DNA of 43,506 nucleotides from NCBI GenBank assembly GCA_016218105.1, contig JACRET010000053.1, forward strand, positions 1 to 43,506. Reading direction: 5' to 3'. The DNA is from Deltaproteobacteria bacterium. GTDB taxonomy: Bacteria; Desulfobacterota; GWC2-55-46. A program made the position numbers and the translations under genes. The stretch's first letter is position 1, and every line of letters starts with the position of its first letter. This document shows positions 42,451-43,506 of this stretch, piece after piece. The notes under the pieces were generated by a model. It did not search any database. It had not been told where the DNA came from and worked only from the letters and a program-made list of their open reading frames with translations.

Positions 42451-43116
42451 ATGACACGCGAGGCTTACCATAAGGCTTTAAAGGAGCTGCAGGATGAAGT
42501 CCTGCAGATGGCTTCAATGGTCGGAACGGCTATCAAGGAATCCATCGACGCCCTTAAGAACAGGGATATCGAGAAATCCAAGGTCATAGTCAAAAACGAC
42601 ATGCAGGTGAACAAGAAGCGTTTTGATATCGAGGAGAAGTGCATCCGCCTGATAGCCACACAGCAGCCGATGGCGATAGACTTAAGGACGCTCGCGTCCA
42701 TCATCAATGTCATAACCGACCTTGAGCGCATAGGAGACCACGCTGAGGGGATAGCGAAAATAAGCATCTCCATCGGACAGGAGCCCCTCGTAAAGCCGCT
42801 CATCGACATGCCCAAGATGGCGGACAAGGCCTTGTCGATGCTCCAGAGGTGCATGAAGGCGTTTGTGGACAGGGACGCCGTTACGGCAAAGAATATCTGC
42901 AACGAGGACGATGAAGTCGACGCGCTCTACGACAAGATATACAGCGACCTCGTCCACCTTATGATAGAAAACCCAAAGATAATAAAGGACGCGACCTATC
43001 TCATCTGGGCGGCCCACAATATCGAGCGTATCGCGGACAGGGTCACAAATATCGCGGAGCGTGTCGTATATATGGTGACAGGCAAGATGGAGGAGATGAA
43101 CGTATCGAAGTACTGA
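42451..43116 (+). CDS. phoU: Phosphate signalling/transport regulator PhoU
   Basis: The 221-residue all-helical protein has the two PhoU repeats, each with the metal-binding E-x3-D pattern: DLERIGDHAEGIAKI in the first and NIERIADRVTNIAERVVYM in the second. It damps phosphate uptake and Pho kinase activity when phosphate is plentiful. An AGGAGGA site precedes the ATG, 28 bases after pstB. The PhoB/PhoR regulators that should act on the Pho boxes are not in this window. Confidence 0.96.
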   Translation: MTREAYHKALKELQDEVLQMASMVGTAIKESIDALKNRDIEKSKVIVKNDMQVNKKRFDIEEKCIRLIATQQPMAIDLRTLASIINVITDLERIGDHAEGIAKISISIGQEPLVKPLIDMPKMADKALSMLQRCMKAFVDRDAVTAKNICNEDDEVDALYDKIYSDLVHLMIENPKIIKDATYLIWAAHNIERIADRVTNIAERVVYMVTGKMEEMNVSKY

Positions 43117-43207
43117 TCCAGTCCCGGGCCTGGTTCGCATGCGGCTCGATTTTACAGCAAAGGGCGGATGAAACGGCCGTTTACCGGCCCTTAATGTCGG
43201 AGGCTCT

Positions 43208-43506
43208 ATGCAGAAAAAAAGGGAGTTCAGGCGTTTTGCGGTACTTGGCGAGCTCAAGATAAGGCCCGTTGGCGGCAGGGGATGGATGAGAGCCGCGCTT
43301 ACCACCATAAGCAAAGGCGGCATCGGTGTCTACATGAAGGGAATTCTTGAGAAAGGCCAGCGGGTTGTGCTCAAGATAGCCTACTTAAGAAAGGGAGAGC
43401 TTACGGCAGTTGAGGACATCTCGGCCAGTGTCAGATGGGTCCTGCCGCTTGGCGGCTACAGGGCCGCCGGACTAAGGTTCGACAGCATAGTAGATAAGAA
43501 AGACCC
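43208..43506 (+). CDS. PilZ-domain protein (partial, cut by window edge)
   Basis: An open frame of 99 codons runs from an ATG with a GGAGG site to the window edge. It starts MQKKREFRRFAVLGELKIRP, has TTISKGGIGVYMKG, and then SVRWVLPLGGYRAAGLRFD. This is the PilZ layout: an arginine cluster (RxxRR), a beta-barrel with the S-x2-G motif, and a W/R-rich strand. The usual D/N before x-S-x2-G is Thr here, so cyclic di-GMP binding may be weaker. A diguanylate cyclase in the window (4789-6189) could supply the ligand. The C-terminus is not seen. Confidence 0.75.
   Translation, partial: MQKKREFRRFAVLGELKIRPVGGRGWMRAALTTISKGGIGVYMKGILEKGQRVVLKIAYLRKGELTAVEDISASVRWVLPLGGYRAAGLRFDSIVDKKD

Noticed and set aside
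1-43506. CRISPR array, tRNA/rRNA genes, transposase or integrase genes
   Set aside because: No regularly spaced direct repeats, no cloverleaf or rRNA sequence, and no transposase or recombinase motif was found on either strand. The interspersed repeats lack coding capacity.

Overview
The window looks like part of a chromosome from a Gram-negative, moderately GC-rich environmental bacterium. It carries TonB, an Slp-type lipoprotein, an outer-membrane phosphate porin, TatA, an RpoN-type regulator, a PEP-CTERM surface protein and a fused LplT/Aas protein. The gene mix (PEP-CTERM, DUF3426 zinc-ribbon protein, YprB-like exonuclease, formate-THF ligase) reminds me most of Desulfobacterota/Deltaproteobacteria-like genomes. 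That placement is an inference: there is no rRNA, and no tRNA or CRISPR array was seen.

Layout. 1-3.4 kb: partial ArsR-type regulator, YprB-like exonuclease, plant-type asparaginase, Bcp peroxiredoxin, cupin. 3.4-12.6 kb: RCC1-repeat lipoprotein, REC-GAF-GGDEF diguanylate cyclase, large MFS-PlsC-AMP-ligase fusion, formate-THF ligase, SEC-C protein. 12.9-18.1 kb: unknown exported protein, NtrC-type sigma-54 activator and PAS-only protein on the minus strand, facing a PEP-CTERM gene preceded by a textbook sigma-54 promoter. 18.1-23.8 kb: TonB, TatA, helical-repeat protein, DUF3426 protein, an HPRT-like enzyme with an altered PRPP loop, and an APH-like/P-loop kinase fusion. 24.2-29.9 kb: QueC, a 46-aa protein, Slp lipoprotein, dGTPase, a frameshifted HTH-nuclease-like gene with a small partner, a zinc-ribbon protein, DUF2062 protein, cupin. 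29.9-36.9 kb: glycerate kinase/NadE pair, TPR protein, UppP, HemL. 37.1-43.1 kb: a phosphate-starvation block (58-aa Cys protein, phosphate porin, pstS, pstC, pstA, pstB, phoU) with two well-formed Pho boxes. The right edge has a partial PilZ protein.

The most notable non-genic content is a set of interspersed repeats. One is a MITE-like family with CAGGCTGCTGAAAAA terminal inverted repeats. All five left ends are preceded by TAA or TAG, and in three cases that triplet is the stop codon of the gene alongside. A second family of clustered hairpins is nested inside two of these elements. A third, structured repeat occurs twice and shows a compensatory base change. No transposase gene is present, so these are non-autonomous or relic sequences.

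No complete new defence or metabolic system could be demonstrated. The best leads are the sigma-54/PEP-CTERM module with its PAS-only neighbour, the stop-codon-supplying MITE family, the slippery-site frameshifted HTH-nuclease gene, the HPRT-like protein with altered PRPP loop, and two small uncharacterised proteins (46 and 58 aa).
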